Positions 14,296-20,733 of a stretch of 21,002 nucleotides of DNA are shown here, piece after piece. The notes under the pieces are model-generated. The model worked only from the letters and a program-made list of their open reading frames with translations, made no database searches and had not been told where the DNA came from. The position numbers were made by a program, and so were the translations under genes. This stretch comes from a virus, in IMG/VR virus record IMGVR_UViG_3300033145_001678, positions 1 through 21,002 of that record; one strand, given 5' to 3'. Every line of letters starts with the position of its first letter. Positions within the stretch are counted from its first letter, which is position 1.

Positions 14296-14850
14296 ATGGC
14301 GGCGGAGAGCGCGCCGGTCACGACCAGCGAGGCCAAAGACTGGCTGCGCCTCGATATCGCCGACGACGATACGATGATCGGCGGCCTCCTGCTGGCGGCG
14401 ACACATTACGCCGAGACCTTCACCGGGCGCACATTGGTGACGGCCACGAAATATCATTACCTGACGGGGTGGGAGTATCCGATCGAATTACCGGAATTTC
14501 CGCTCGTGTCGGTCACGTCCATCAAGTACATCGACCCCGACGGTGTGGAGCAGACGCTGGCGGCGGCGCTCTACGACGTGGATACGGTGATCGAGCCGGG
14601 GTGTGTCCGCCTCGGTTACGGCGATAGCTGGCCGGCGCTGCGCGGGGACGAGAACGGCATCACGATAACCTACGTCGCGGGCTACGGTGCGGCGGCGGAT
14701 GTGCCAGACGGGCTGAAGGTGGCGATCAAGATGATGGTCGCCAACTGGTATGAGAATCGGGAGGCCGTCTCGGAAGGCCAGAAACTATCGCCGGTTCCGA
14801 TGGCGGTTGAAATGTTGCTATGGCAATATAGGCATGTGGAGGCGGGCTGA
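14296..14850 (+). CDS. Head-tail connector protein, HK97 gp6-like
   Basis: This 184-residue protein fits the phage gp6-like connector family, which forms a ring below the portal. Features are SEAKDWLRLDIADDDTMIGG near residues 11-30, the AATHYAETFTGRTLV helix (about 34-48), the ELPEFPLVSVTSIKYIDPDG beta segment, ITYVAGYGAAADVPDGLKVA and the closing MMVANWYENREA helix. Length is close to family members with both N- and C-terminal halves. It begins a canonical block running connector, head closure, gp10-like, tail completion. Its stop shares one base with the next ATG (TGATG). Confidence 0.9.
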   Translation: MAAESAPVTTSEAKDWLRLDIADDDTMIGGLLLAATHYAETFTGRTLVTATKYHYLTGWEYPIELPEFPLVSVTSIKYIDPDGVEQTLAAALYDVDTVIEPGCVRLGYGDSWPALRGDENGITITYVAGYGAAADVPDGLKVAIKMMVANWYENREAVSEGQKLSPVPMAVEMLLWQYRHVEAG

Positions 14851-15182
14851 TGCGGGCGGGTAAGCTACGGCATCGCGTGGAGATCCAGAGCAATGCGCCA
14901 ACGCAGGATAGCTACGGGGAACCCATCGCCTCATGGACTACGAGCGATACTGTTTGGGCCGCGATCGAGCCGCTGGGCGGCCGGGAGTTGCTGCGGGCGC
15001 AGGAGATCAACGCGGAGGTCACGACTCGCATTCGGGTCCGGTATCCAGGTGCGCCGGGGGCGAGCACGCTGACGCCGGACGATCGGATCAAGCACGGGGC
15101 GCGAATCTTCGAGATCGCGGCGGTCATCAATCCTGAGGAACGGGACCGCGAGCTTGAACTGCTCTGCGTGGAGGCCGTTTGA
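14850..15182 (+). CDS. Head closure / head-tail adaptor protein (SPP1 gp16-like)
   Basis: This 110-residue protein starts MRAGKLRHRVEIQSNAPTQD, the typical opening of the Phage_H_T_join family, followed by the conserved WTTSDTVWAAIEPLGGRE core and RIRVRYPGAP and DRIKHGARIFEIAAVIN motifs. These proteins plug the portal-connector channel after packaging and offer the tail docking face. Length, motif order and position between connector and gp10-like protein fit. Both ends are coupled by TGATG overlaps. Confidence 0.92.
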   Translation: MRAGKLRHRVEIQSNAPTQDSYGEPIASWTTSDTVWAAIEPLGGRELLRAQEINAEVTTRIRVRYPGAPGASTLTPDDRIKHGARIFEIAAVINPEERDRELELLCVEAV

Positions 15183-15628
15183 TGGCTGATGGGGTGAGGA
15201 TTAAACTAGAGGGCGCGGCGGACTTCGAAAAAGCTCTTGACCAGCTTGTGGCCAAGGTCGCCAGGAAGATCGTCACGCAGCCGATCCGCAAAGGCACGAA
15301 GACGATCGCCGAAAACGCCAAGGCTCGCACCCCGGTGCGAACAGGCGCAATGAAAAAGGCGATAACCGTCCGGGCATCGAAGACCAAGCGGCGCGGCGAG
15401 ATATCGTTCAACGTTATCTTCGACACGAAACGATATTCGCGGCTTGTGAGTCATTCAAAGGCCGGCAGGCGGTTTTTCTATCCCGCCGCGATCGAATACG
15501 GAACGTCGCGCCAGGCGGCCAAGCCCTTTATGCGGCCCGCATTCGACGCACAGAAGGCCCCGGCGCTGCGCACGATTATGAACGATATTCGGTGCGGCAT
15601 TGAACAGCAAGCGGGGACCGCGACATGA
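15182..15628 (+). CDS. HK97 gp10-like tail-completion protein
   Basis: The product is 148 residues from the ATG at 15182, preferred over the in-frame TTG at 15179 because it overlaps the previous stop as TGATG, like its neighbours. Family motifs are VRIKLEGAADFEKALDQLV, the helix with NAKARTPVRTGAMKKAI (the conserved TPVxTG), then FYPAAIEYGTSRQAAKPFM, where the family has the conserved EYGT and PFMRPA. It fits the HK97-gp10_like family, involved in tail joining or tail assembly. The stop overlaps the next start by 4 nt (ATGA). Confidence 0.92.
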   Translation: MADGVRIKLEGAADFEKALDQLVAKVARKIVTQPIRKGTKTIAENAKARTPVRTGAMKKAITVRASKTKRRGEISFNVIFDTKRYSRLVSHSKAGRRFFYPAAIEYGTSRQAAKPFMRPAFDAQKAPALRTIMNDIRCGIEQQAGTAT

Positions 15629-16032
15629 GCGTTATCGAGGAAGCGGTGCGGAAGATCATGGTGGACGACGCGGGGATCGGGGCCTTGGCCGCGAACCGCA
15701 TCTATCCGCACATCCTCCCCCAGGACGCGACGCTCCCGGCGATAACATGGCAGCGGATATCGGGCGCCCATCTGGAAGATATGGGCGGAGAAGACCTGCT
15801 GGCTCGTCCGCGAATCCAAGTCAACTGCTGGGGCGCGAGTTATTCGGACGCCAGCGACTTGCGGGACGCGGTGCGCACGGCGCTCGTGGATTATACGGGC
15901 ACAGTGCTGGGCGTGGTCATACGCATCATCTCACTTGAGGATGACGGCGATCTGTTCGAGCCTGCGGTGAGCAGTAAAGAAAAGCGGCGATTCGGGCGGA
16001 GGATGGACTTCATGGTCTGGCATGAGGAGTAG
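15625..16032 (+). CDS. Tail completion/terminator protein (DUF3168-like)
   Basis: This 135-residue product has IEEAVRKIMVDDAGIGALAA at the N-terminus and the RIYPHILPQDATLPAITWQR segment, the hallmark of DUF3168/tail-terminator proteins. ARPRIQVNCWGASYSDASDL and a FMVWHEE terminus follow. Such proteins cap the tail tube and contact the head connector. It is the last gene before the repeat-bearing gap. Family assignment is by motif and position. Confidence 0.88.
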   Translation: MSVIEEAVRKIMVDDAGIGALAANRIYPHILPQDATLPAITWQRISGAHLEDMGGEDLLARPRIQVNCWGASYSDASDLRDAVRTALVDYTGTVLGVVIRIISLEDDGDLFEPAVSSKEKRRFGRRMDFMVWHEE

Positions 16033-16038
16033 TGGGGA

Positions 16039-16108
16039 ATTGACAATTTCCAATTGACGATTTCCGATTGATAGAGGGGCCGTGGACTCCAATCCGCAAA
16101 TTGTCAAT
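16039..16108. repeat. AT-richer 14-bp tandem repeat with an 11-bp inverted copy
   Basis: ATTGACAATTTCCA (16039-16052) is followed by ATTGACGATTTCCG (16053-16066) and a partial ATTGATA (16067-16073). AAATTGTCAAT at 16098-16108 is the exact inverse complement of 16039-16049, so a stem-loop with a 48-nt loop can form. The block differs in composition from the surrounding GC-rich genes. It fits a dispersed chromosomal-type intergenic repeat rather than phage coding sequence. Together with the following palindrome it fills the gap 16033-16155, which contains no supported gene. Confidence 0.65.
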
Positions 16109-16111
16109 GGT

Positions 16112-16137
16112 CAACCTGCCTGCCGGCAGGCAGGTTG
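16112..16137. repeat. Perfect 26-bp GC palindrome, copy 2
   Basis: The arms CAACCTGCCTGCC (16112-16124) and GGCAGGCAGGTTG (16125-16137) are exact inverse complements with no spacer. It is the longest perfect palindrome I noticed in the window. Copies of the same CCTGCC/GGCAGG core occur at 11062-11076 and, split by a 16-nt loop, at 17298-17337. No T-run follows. It may act as an mRNA-stabilising or REP-like element; the gene start is 19 nt further on. Confidence 0.75.
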
Positions 16138-16155
16138 TAAATAGGAAATCAAAGA

Positions 16156-16845
16156 ATGGCGGATACTGCACAAGGTACGAGGTTCCAGGTGGGCGACGGG
16201 GCGACGCCGGAGTTATATACCGATCTGGCGGGCGTCAAGAGCATCAGCGGCCCCAGCTTGGCGAACCCCACGGTCGACGCGACGGGCCTGCTCGATATGG
16301 CCCGGCGGAAAATCTCGAAGCAGCTCTGCGAATGCGGGCCGGTCGTCCTGGGCCTGCACTTTGACGCCTGCTCGGCCAACGACCAGGACGCGCTTGTCGA
16401 TAAAGTCATCGCCGGGAGCGGGGAGAGCAATTACATGGTTTGCTGGTCGAATCTGGACGCGAACAGCATGGCGATCAACAACGTCGATACGGTCAATGAT
16501 CAACTGGACTTTGTCGCTGCGCACGGGCTCCACACCGGCCAGCCGATTCGCCTGACGACTGACGGCGCATTGCCGACGAGTACGCCGCAGGTTGTTGTCG
16601 GGACCACCTACTTCGCGGGCTATACCGACGCGGATTCGATCACAGTTCATTTGACAAACGCGGATGCCGTCGCGGGCGCGAACAAGATCGACTTCACGGC
16701 GGCGGGCGCGAGCAATAATAATGTGACGTTCGGGACGAAGTGGGGGTTCGCCGCGCTGGTCCAGGGCGCCACGCCAAGCGGCACGGCGGGCGAGCCGCTG
16801 GCCGCCACGCTGAACTTTGAGATATCTGACAGCGTCGTCCTCTAA
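16156..16845 (+). CDS. Major tail (tube) protein with inserted domain
   Basis: This 229-residue protein starts ADTAQGTRFQVGDG and has LAGVKSISGPSLANPTVDAT (about 23-42), characteristic of siphovirus tail tube proteins, and ends in TPSGTAGEPLAATLNFEISD. Between about residues 100 and 190 lies an inserted domain: NVDTVNDQLDFVAAHGLHTG, QPIRLTTDGALP and GTTYFAGYTDADSITVHLTN. That AHGLxTGxxxRLTTxGxLP ... TxYF pattern recurs as a module in other phage structural proteins, from memory. Removing it leaves roughly the length of the next gene product. Inserted domains in tube proteins usually project from the tail surface. The weak GGAAAT site lies 9-14 nt upstream of the ATG. Confidence 0.85.
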   Translation: MADTAQGTRFQVGDGATPELYTDLAGVKSISGPSLANPTVDATGLLDMARRKISKQLCECGPVVLGLHFDACSANDQDALVDKVIAGSGESNYMVCWSNLDANSMAINNVDTVNDQLDFVAAHGLHTGQPIRLTTDGALPTSTPQVVVGTTYFAGYTDADSITVHLTNADAVAGANKIDFTAAGASNNNVTFGTKWGFAALVQGATPSGTAGEPLAATLNFEISDSVVL

Positions 16846-16887
16846 CAGGACGGGCGGCGGCGAGGGAACAACAAAGGAGTTGGAATT

Positions 16888-17286
16888 ATGGCGGACATTG
16901 CACAACTTACAACGATTTCATGGAATGGCACGACGATCCCCAGGATCACCTCGTTCAATGGGCCGAGTATGGGGACGCCGATTATCAATGTGCCGGACCT
17001 GGATGATACGGCGGTGGAGAAGATTTCCAGCGCCCTGTTCGACGGCGGGCAACTGTCGCTAAGCCTGAACTTTGAGGCGGATAATGCCGTGCACGATGCG
17101 ATGGTCGACGACAATATTGCGGGCACACCGCGGACCGTCGTCCTGCAATTCCAAAATGGGACGGCCGCGACCAGCGAGTATTCATGCACCGCGTTCTGCA
17201 CGCAATTCACGCCCAGCGGTAATACGGGCGAACAACTGACGGCTGACGTGACGCTGGATATCACCGGGGCTGTGACCATCACATAA
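16888..17286 (+). CDS. Second tail tube protein paralogue
   Basis: This 132-residue protein shows the same fold landmarks as its upstream neighbour without the insertion. It has ITSFNGPSMGTPIINVPDLD at about 20-39 (compare SISGPSLANPTVDATGL), the SALFDGGQLSLSLNFEADNA strand pair (compare CECGPVVLGLHFDACSAND), and TPSGNTGEQLTADVTLDITG at the end (compare TPSGTAGEPLAATLNFEISD). It is either a second tube subunit or the main one. AAGGAG at 16874-16879 gives a better ribosome-binding site than the first copy has, suggesting it may be the more abundant product. Both end before a palindrome-bearing gap. Confidence 0.82.
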   Translation: MADIAQLTTISWNGTTIPRITSFNGPSMGTPIINVPDLDDTAVEKISSALFDGGQLSLSLNFEADNAVHDAMVDDNIAGTPRTVVLQFQNGTAATSEYSCTAFCTQFTPSGNTGEQLTADVTLDITGAVTIT

Positions 17287-17297
17287 CTGGTTCCACG

Positions 17298-17337
17298 AAC
17301 CCGCCTGCCGACCAAAACGACCGATGGCGGGCAGGTT
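17298..17337 (+). repeat. Imperfect hairpin, copy 3 of the CCTGCC/GGCAGG repeat
   Basis: The arms are 17298-17309 and 17326-17337. Ten of twelve pairs are Watson-Crick, one is a G-T wobble and one is a mismatch, around a 16-nt loop. It sits 12 nt after the second tube gene stop and 18 nt before the next ATG. The TGCACGAAAGGA sequence after it echoes the CACGAAGGGG after copy 1. It could attenuate or insulate the tail operon, but there is no T-run. Confidence 0.6.
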
Positions 17338-17355
17338 GCACGAAAGGATAGCATG

Positions 17356-17583
17356 ATGTCAACTGTTAAATGGACGCCGAAGACGTACCCGGTCGCGGTG
17401 ATTCTCGTCGGCAAGGACGGTAGCCAAACGGAGTTCCCGCTGTACTACCCACCACAGGCCACCGGATTCACGTTCCGCGTGGCCGTCAATGAGGTGCATT
17501 CGATCAAGTACAACTGTTGGGCGCAGGCCAAGCCGATTCGCAAGAGGGGAATGCACGATGCGGGCGCTGCTGAAAGTCCTTAA
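17356..17583 (+). CDS. Hypothetical 75-residue protein, possible paralogue of the 11148 gene
   Basis: Tandem ATGs occur at 17353 and 17356. The second is 7 nt after GAAAGGA (17342-17348) and is preferred. The product (STVKWTPKTYPVAVILVGKD then GSQ) has KW, DGSQ, GF and YNC at positions near those in the 65-residue protein at 11148. It is beta-rich with a basic tail (AKPIRKRGMHD). Its last 26 bases overlap the following small ORF. It lies between tube and chaperone genes, a place where small accessory tail genes are tolerated. No function assigned. Confidence 0.55.
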   Translation: MSTVKWTPKTYPVAVILVGKDGSQTEFPLYYPPQATGFTFRVAVNEVHSIKYNCWAQAKPIRKRGMHDAGAAESP

Positions 17584-17698
17584 TCCGGCGATCTGGCTGT
17601 GGAACTTCTTCAAGTACACGAGCCATCTGGAGTTTCATCGAGTGCATCCGGGGCCCTATGTCCCGTATGACTTCTCGACAGATACGCAATATTTTTGA
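17558..17698 (+). CDS. 46-residue ORF with aromatic-rich N-terminus
   Basis: ATG at 17558 follows GAGGGGA (17544-17550). The product begins MRALLKVLNPAIWLWNFFKY, an amphipathic or membrane-seeking helix, and then has a His/Pro/Tyr-rich tail (HPGPYVPYDFSTDTQYF). It overlaps the preceding gene by 26 nt in another frame. The ribosome-binding site and coherent hydrophobic helix favour a real small gene, but homologues would be needed to confirm it. No role assigned. Confidence 0.45.
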   Translation: MRALLKVLNPAIWLWNFFKYTSHLEFHRVHPGPYVPYDFSTDTQYF

Positions 17699-17726
17699 AC
17701 ACGATTTGAACACGAAGGGAAGCACG

Positions 17727-18113
17727 ATGATACTGACAAAGGAAGCGATACTGACGGCGGACGATCTGAAGGGCGAACGGGTGGAGGTCCCCGAGTGGGG
17801 CGGCGATGTGTGGGTGGCGACACTATCCGGTACGGATCGCGAGAAGCTGGAAAAGCGCATTGCCGAGGCGCAGCCTGAAGAACTTGGCATAAGCGGGGTT
17901 CTCGCCCATGTGCTCGTCGCCACAATCACGGACGACGACGGCGCGCCGCTGTTCACGGAGGCGGACATACCCCAACTGGCCGGCAAGAGCAGCACGGTCC
18001 TCCTCGATCTTATCAAGCGGGCAATGACGCTCAACGGCCTGCTGCCGGCGGACGTCGAGGAGCTGGCAAAAAACTCGCCAGGCGGCCCGAGCGCCGCTTC
18101 TACTTCCGTCTAG
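17727..18113 (+). CDS. Tail assembly chaperone, short form (gpG-like)
   Basis: The start at 17727 is chosen by the GAAGGGA site at 17714-17720, giving 128 residues. ILTKEAILTADDLKGERVEV and PEWGGDVWVATLSGTDREKL are typical of phage tail assembly chaperones encoded just before the tape measure gene. The C-terminus after the frameshift site (residues 117-128, SPGGPSAASTSV) is low complexity, as expected for the non-shifted product. These chaperones coat the tape measure protein during tail assembly and are absent from the finished virion. In lambda the equivalents are gpG and gpGT. Confidence 0.9.
   Translation: MILTKEAILTADDLKGERVEVPEWGGDVWVATLSGTDREKLEKRIAEAQPEELGISGVLAHVLVATITDDDGAPLFTEADIPQLAGKSSTVLLDLIKRAMTLNGLLPADVEELAKNSPGGPSAASTSV
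18068..18097 (+). promoter_or_regulatory. Predicted programmed -1 frameshift site (slippery heptamer plus hairpin)
   Basis: In the chaperone frame the codons read GCA AAA AAC, giving the slippery heptamer A AAA AAC at 18068-18074. A 7-nt spacer (18075-18081) is followed by GCGGC (18082-18086) paired with GCCGC (18093-18097) around a 6-nt loop. After a -1 shift, translation continues as LARRPERRFYFRLAQQMG into the downstream frame with no stop until 18335. Slippery sequence, spacing, stem and fused frame all agree with the conserved tail-chaperone frameshift. Confidence 0.88.
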
Positions 18114-18337
18114 CGCAGCAGATGGGCTGCACTGTCCGCGAGCTGCTGGCCCGCACCGACTCGCGGGAACTGGCCGAGTGGATGGCGTTCTTCAGGCTGG
18201 AAAACGAGGAGGCGGACCAGGATCAGGGGTCAACGGGGGGGCCGGGGGACGAGGCTTTCCCGCAAACCCCCGAGCGGCAGATAAGCATCGCGCACCGATT
18301 CAACAAGGCGATCGAGCAGCGAAAGAGACAGTGGTAA
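18074..18337 (+). CDS. Tail assembly chaperone extension (gpT-like), expressed by -1 frameshift
   Basis: The -1 frame is open from before the heptamer to TAA at 18335-18337 and adds 87 residues to the first 116 of the short form, for a 203-residue fusion. The key segment is RFYFRLAQQMGCTVRELLAR followed by TDSRELAEWMAFFRLEN. This is the usual LALALGxTVxELLAxxSSRELxEWMAYYRLE signature of the T-like extension. An ATG at 18122 falls within it, but independent initiation is unlikely because half of the conserved motif lies upstream of it. The extension binds the tube protein while the G-like part binds the tape measure, from work on lambda. Confidence 0.88.
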   Translation, partial: LARRPERRFYFRLAQQMGCTVRELLARTDSRELAEWMAFFRLENEEADQDQGSTGGPGDEAFPQTPERQISIAHRFNKAIEQRKRQW

Positions 18338-19918
18338 ATGGCTACAGTCGGAAATCTCGTTGTGAACCTGAAGGCGAAAACCGCCGAGTTCGGCAAAGGC
18401 CTGAAGCGTGCGCGCAAGAGCATCAGGACTTTCAAGAAAGCCCTCGATGGCGCGAGCAAGCGGGCCGCCGTATGGAGCCGCAACCTGGTTATGGCGGGGG
18501 CCGCGGTGGCCGGCGCGTTCGTAAAGCTGGCAATGGAGCAGGAGAGGGCCGAGATGGCGCTCGACGCCGCGCTCCAATCGACCGGCCAGAACGTCGCCAT
18601 CCACGGCAAGGCGCTTCGTCAAATGGCGGCCGATATTCAGAAGGTCACGGTGCATGGCGACGAGTTTGTCCTCGGCCTGATGACGGCGGGGATGAACCTG
18701 GGGATTACCGCCGACAAGATCGGCGGGGTCACAAAGCAGGCGATAGGTCTGGCGACTGTGCTGAAGATGGATCTGAACACGGCGATGCGCTACATGGTCC
18801 TGGCGCAGCAGGGCGAGATGACGATGCTGCGGCGTTACCTGCCCGCGCTGCGCGCGACCGAAGATGCGACCGAGCAATTGGCGATAGTCACGGAGGCGGC
18901 GAATAGGGGCTGGGAGCAGGCGCAGGCGGAGACCAAGACGACGCGGGGCGGGCTGCTCCAATTAAAGAATGCTTTGGGCGATGTGGGCGAAACGTTCGGC
19001 AAGGCCTTCCTGCCGATGATGCAAAGGGCAATAGGCAGGTTGCGGGCCTTCGCGGGTTGGGCGCAGTCACTATCGAAAGGGCAGATTCGCGCCCTCATCG
19101 ACGACGCCAAGAAGTTGGGCTTGGTGCTTCTGGGTATCTGGGCCGCGCCTAAATTGGTGGGCGCGATCACTACTTTTATTGGCCTGCTCAAGGCGGCCAA
19201 GGGCGCGATGATCGCGTTTAAGGCGTCCACAGTTTTGGCCACGGGCGTCACGGCGGGGCTGGCTGTCGGCCTGGGTCTGATAGCCGCGGGGTACGCCGAT
19301 ATCGCGACGAGGGCGGCCAAGGCGCGCTGGGGCATGTTCCAGATAACGCTGGAAAGCCGGGAAACCGGTAAACTCCTGAGAGAGTTGGGGCGGGCCCAGC
19401 GCGAATTGTCCGGGGCGACGAATCTGAATGAACGTGAGGCGGCGCTGAAGCGCGTCATCGCCCTGCGCGAGCGGCTGATAGAGCTGAGCGACGAGGAAAT
19501 AAGAAAAGGTGAGGAAAAGAAGGCGGCCGCCGAGACAAAAACCTGGTTAGAGGTGCTGGCGACAGCGGGTAGGAGCTTTAAGCCGGGCGGCTCAAGAAAG
19601 GCGATAGCTGAGATAAACGCCGTGAAAAAGGCGCAGCTCGAAGAAGCAGAGACGCAGATAGGTACGGCGAGGCGACTCAAGGGGGCAATGCAGGCGGGCG
19701 GCAAGAACCAGCCGAAGCTCGGTGACTTGATAAAGTTGCTCAAAGAAATCGAAGAGATTCGGTCGCAAGAAAAAAAGGCGGCCGCAAAGGCCGCGGCGCT
19801 GAAGGCCGCGATGGACAAAGCCGGCAAAGGCGGAGCCACGGCGGACAAACAAGACAAGCAACTTAGTCTCGACAGGGAGCGCAATCGCTTACTGAAGCGC
19901 GGTCCGGTTTTGGGCTAA
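18338..19918 (+). CDS. Tail tape measure protein
   Basis: This 526-residue protein starts immediately after the chaperone stop (TAAATG). It has an N-terminal basic helix (GNLVVNLKAKTAEFGKGLKR), a central helical region resembling phage tail tape measure cores (KIGGVTKQAIGLATVLKMDL, RYMVLAQQGEMTMLRRYLPA, TKTTRGGLLQLKNALGDVGE) and a hydrophobic patch (about 260-325: LGLVLLGIWAAPKLVGAITT, then further apolar helices). The C-terminal third is charged, Lys/Ala/Glu-rich coiled coil. Tape measure length sets tail length. At about 1.5 Å per residue this would predict a short to medium tail of roughly 75-80 nm. No lytic transglycosylase or peptidase domain is visible, so it appears to be a minimal tape measure. 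Confidence 0.9.
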   Translation: MATVGNLVVNLKAKTAEFGKGLKRARKSIRTFKKALDGASKRAAVWSRNLVMAGAAVAGAFVKLAMEQERAEMALDAALQSTGQNVAIHGKALRQMAADIQKVTVHGDEFVLGLMTAGMNLGITADKIGGVTKQAIGLATVLKMDLNTAMRYMVLAQQGEMTMLRRYLPALRATEDATEQLAIVTEAANRGWEQAQAETKTTRGGLLQLKNALGDVGETFGKAFLPMMQRAIGRLRAFAGWAQSLSKGQIRALIDDAKKLGLVLLGIWAAPKLVGAITTFIGLLKAAKGAMIAFKASTVLATGVTAGLAVGLGLIAAGYADIATRAAKARWGMFQITLESRETGKLLRELGRAQRELSGATNLNEREAALKRVIALRERLIELSDEEIRKGEEKKAAAETKTWLEVLATAGRSFKPGGSRKAIAEINAVKKAQLEEAETQIGTARRLKGAMQAGGKNQPKLGDLIKLLKEIEEIRSQEKKAAAKAAALKAAMDKAGKGGATADKQDKQLSLDRERNRLLKRGPVLG

Positions 19919-19944
19919 GCCCGCCAGAGCAAGCAAGGTTTGAC

Positions 19945-20730
19945 ATGCCAACAGTCAAATGGAATCAGCTAGAGGATGCGCAGGCGACGCTAACGGAAAC
20001 AGGCTGGCAGGCGACACGCAGCGCCATAGTCAAAGATCTGTCCGGCCCCGGACCGAGCCGAGTATTGATCGCCGTCAACTCCCTCGGCGTGCGGATCGGC
20101 GAACCACATCCGGTCTTGCCGGGCTGTCGCTTAGCCTCGATAGAGCCCACGCACGAATCGCCCAGCGTGGTTCGCTGCACGCTGAGCTACGCGCCCCGGG
20201 CGGATGGCGACGCGACCAACCTGCCTGCGGGGGGGGCCGTGGGCGCGGGCCTGAATTACACTATCGAGTTCGGGGTTTCCCTCCAAGAAAAGGAGACGGC
20301 GCTCAACGTTGACGGCGATCTGATGATTGTCAATTATATCGACCAGGACGGCGTTAAGCAGAATCAGGCGGCGATCGTCAGCGTATTGCAACCGTCTCGC
20401 ACGATAACCATTCACCGGCGCGAAACCACAAACCCGGGAGAAAAATCGCGGCGATACACCGGCACAGTAAATCAGAAGGGTTGGACTCTTGATCCCAGCG
20501 CTGACACTCATTCATGGCTTTGCACCGGCATTGCGGGGACCAGCAACGATAGCGGTAAGACTTGGGAAGTTACATATAACTTCGCCCACAAGGGCGGCAT
20601 CGCCGGCTGGTTGGCGGAAGCGCAATATCTCGACCCCGATACGGGACGGCCGCCGGGCGACGCCGACAAGAACGAAACGATCTACTACCCCGTATACAAA
20701 ACAGAGAACTTCAACGACTTCGGTTTCTAA
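19945..20730 (+). CDS. Probable distal tail or baseplate protein
   Basis: This 261-residue protein directly follows the tape measure, where distal tail (Dit) and tail-tip proteins are encoded. It is beta-rich: SRVLIAVNSLGVRIGEPHPV, CRLASIEPTHESPSVVRCTL, LNYTIEFGVSLQEKETALNV and SWLCTGIAGTSNDSGKTWEV. The C-terminus is aromatic and polar (ETIYYPVYKTENFNDFGF). There is no enzymatic motif. I did not recognise a named family, so the role is inferred from gene order. The ribosome-binding site is weak (AAGG at 19935-19938). Confidence 0.6.
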   Translation: MPTVKWNQLEDAQATLTETGWQATRSAIVKDLSGPGPSRVLIAVNSLGVRIGEPHPVLPGCRLASIEPTHESPSVVRCTLSYAPRADGDATNLPAGGAVGAGLNYTIEFGVSLQEKETALNVDGDLMIVNYIDQDGVKQNQAAIVSVLQPSRTITIHRRETTNPGEKSRRYTGTVNQKGWTLDPSADTHSWLCTGIAGTSNDSGKTWEVTYNFAHKGGIAGWLAEAQYLDPDTGRPPGDADKNETIYYPVYKTENFNDFGF

Positions 20731-20733
20731 GCC

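Noticed and set aside
11062-17337. CCTGCC/GGCAGG copies as CRISPR repeats
   Set aside because: Only three copies, kilobases apart and diverged, with no regular spacers and no cas genes.
18122-18337. The chaperone extension as an independent gene from the ATG at 18122
   Set aside because: The conserved motif continues upstream of this ATG in the same frame up to the slippery heptamer, so frameshift expression explains it better.
18835-19884. A 349-codon minus-strand frame opposite the tape measure gene
   Set aside because: Ser/Ala-rich antisense shadow of a strongly biased coding gene, with no motif and no ribosome-binding site logic.
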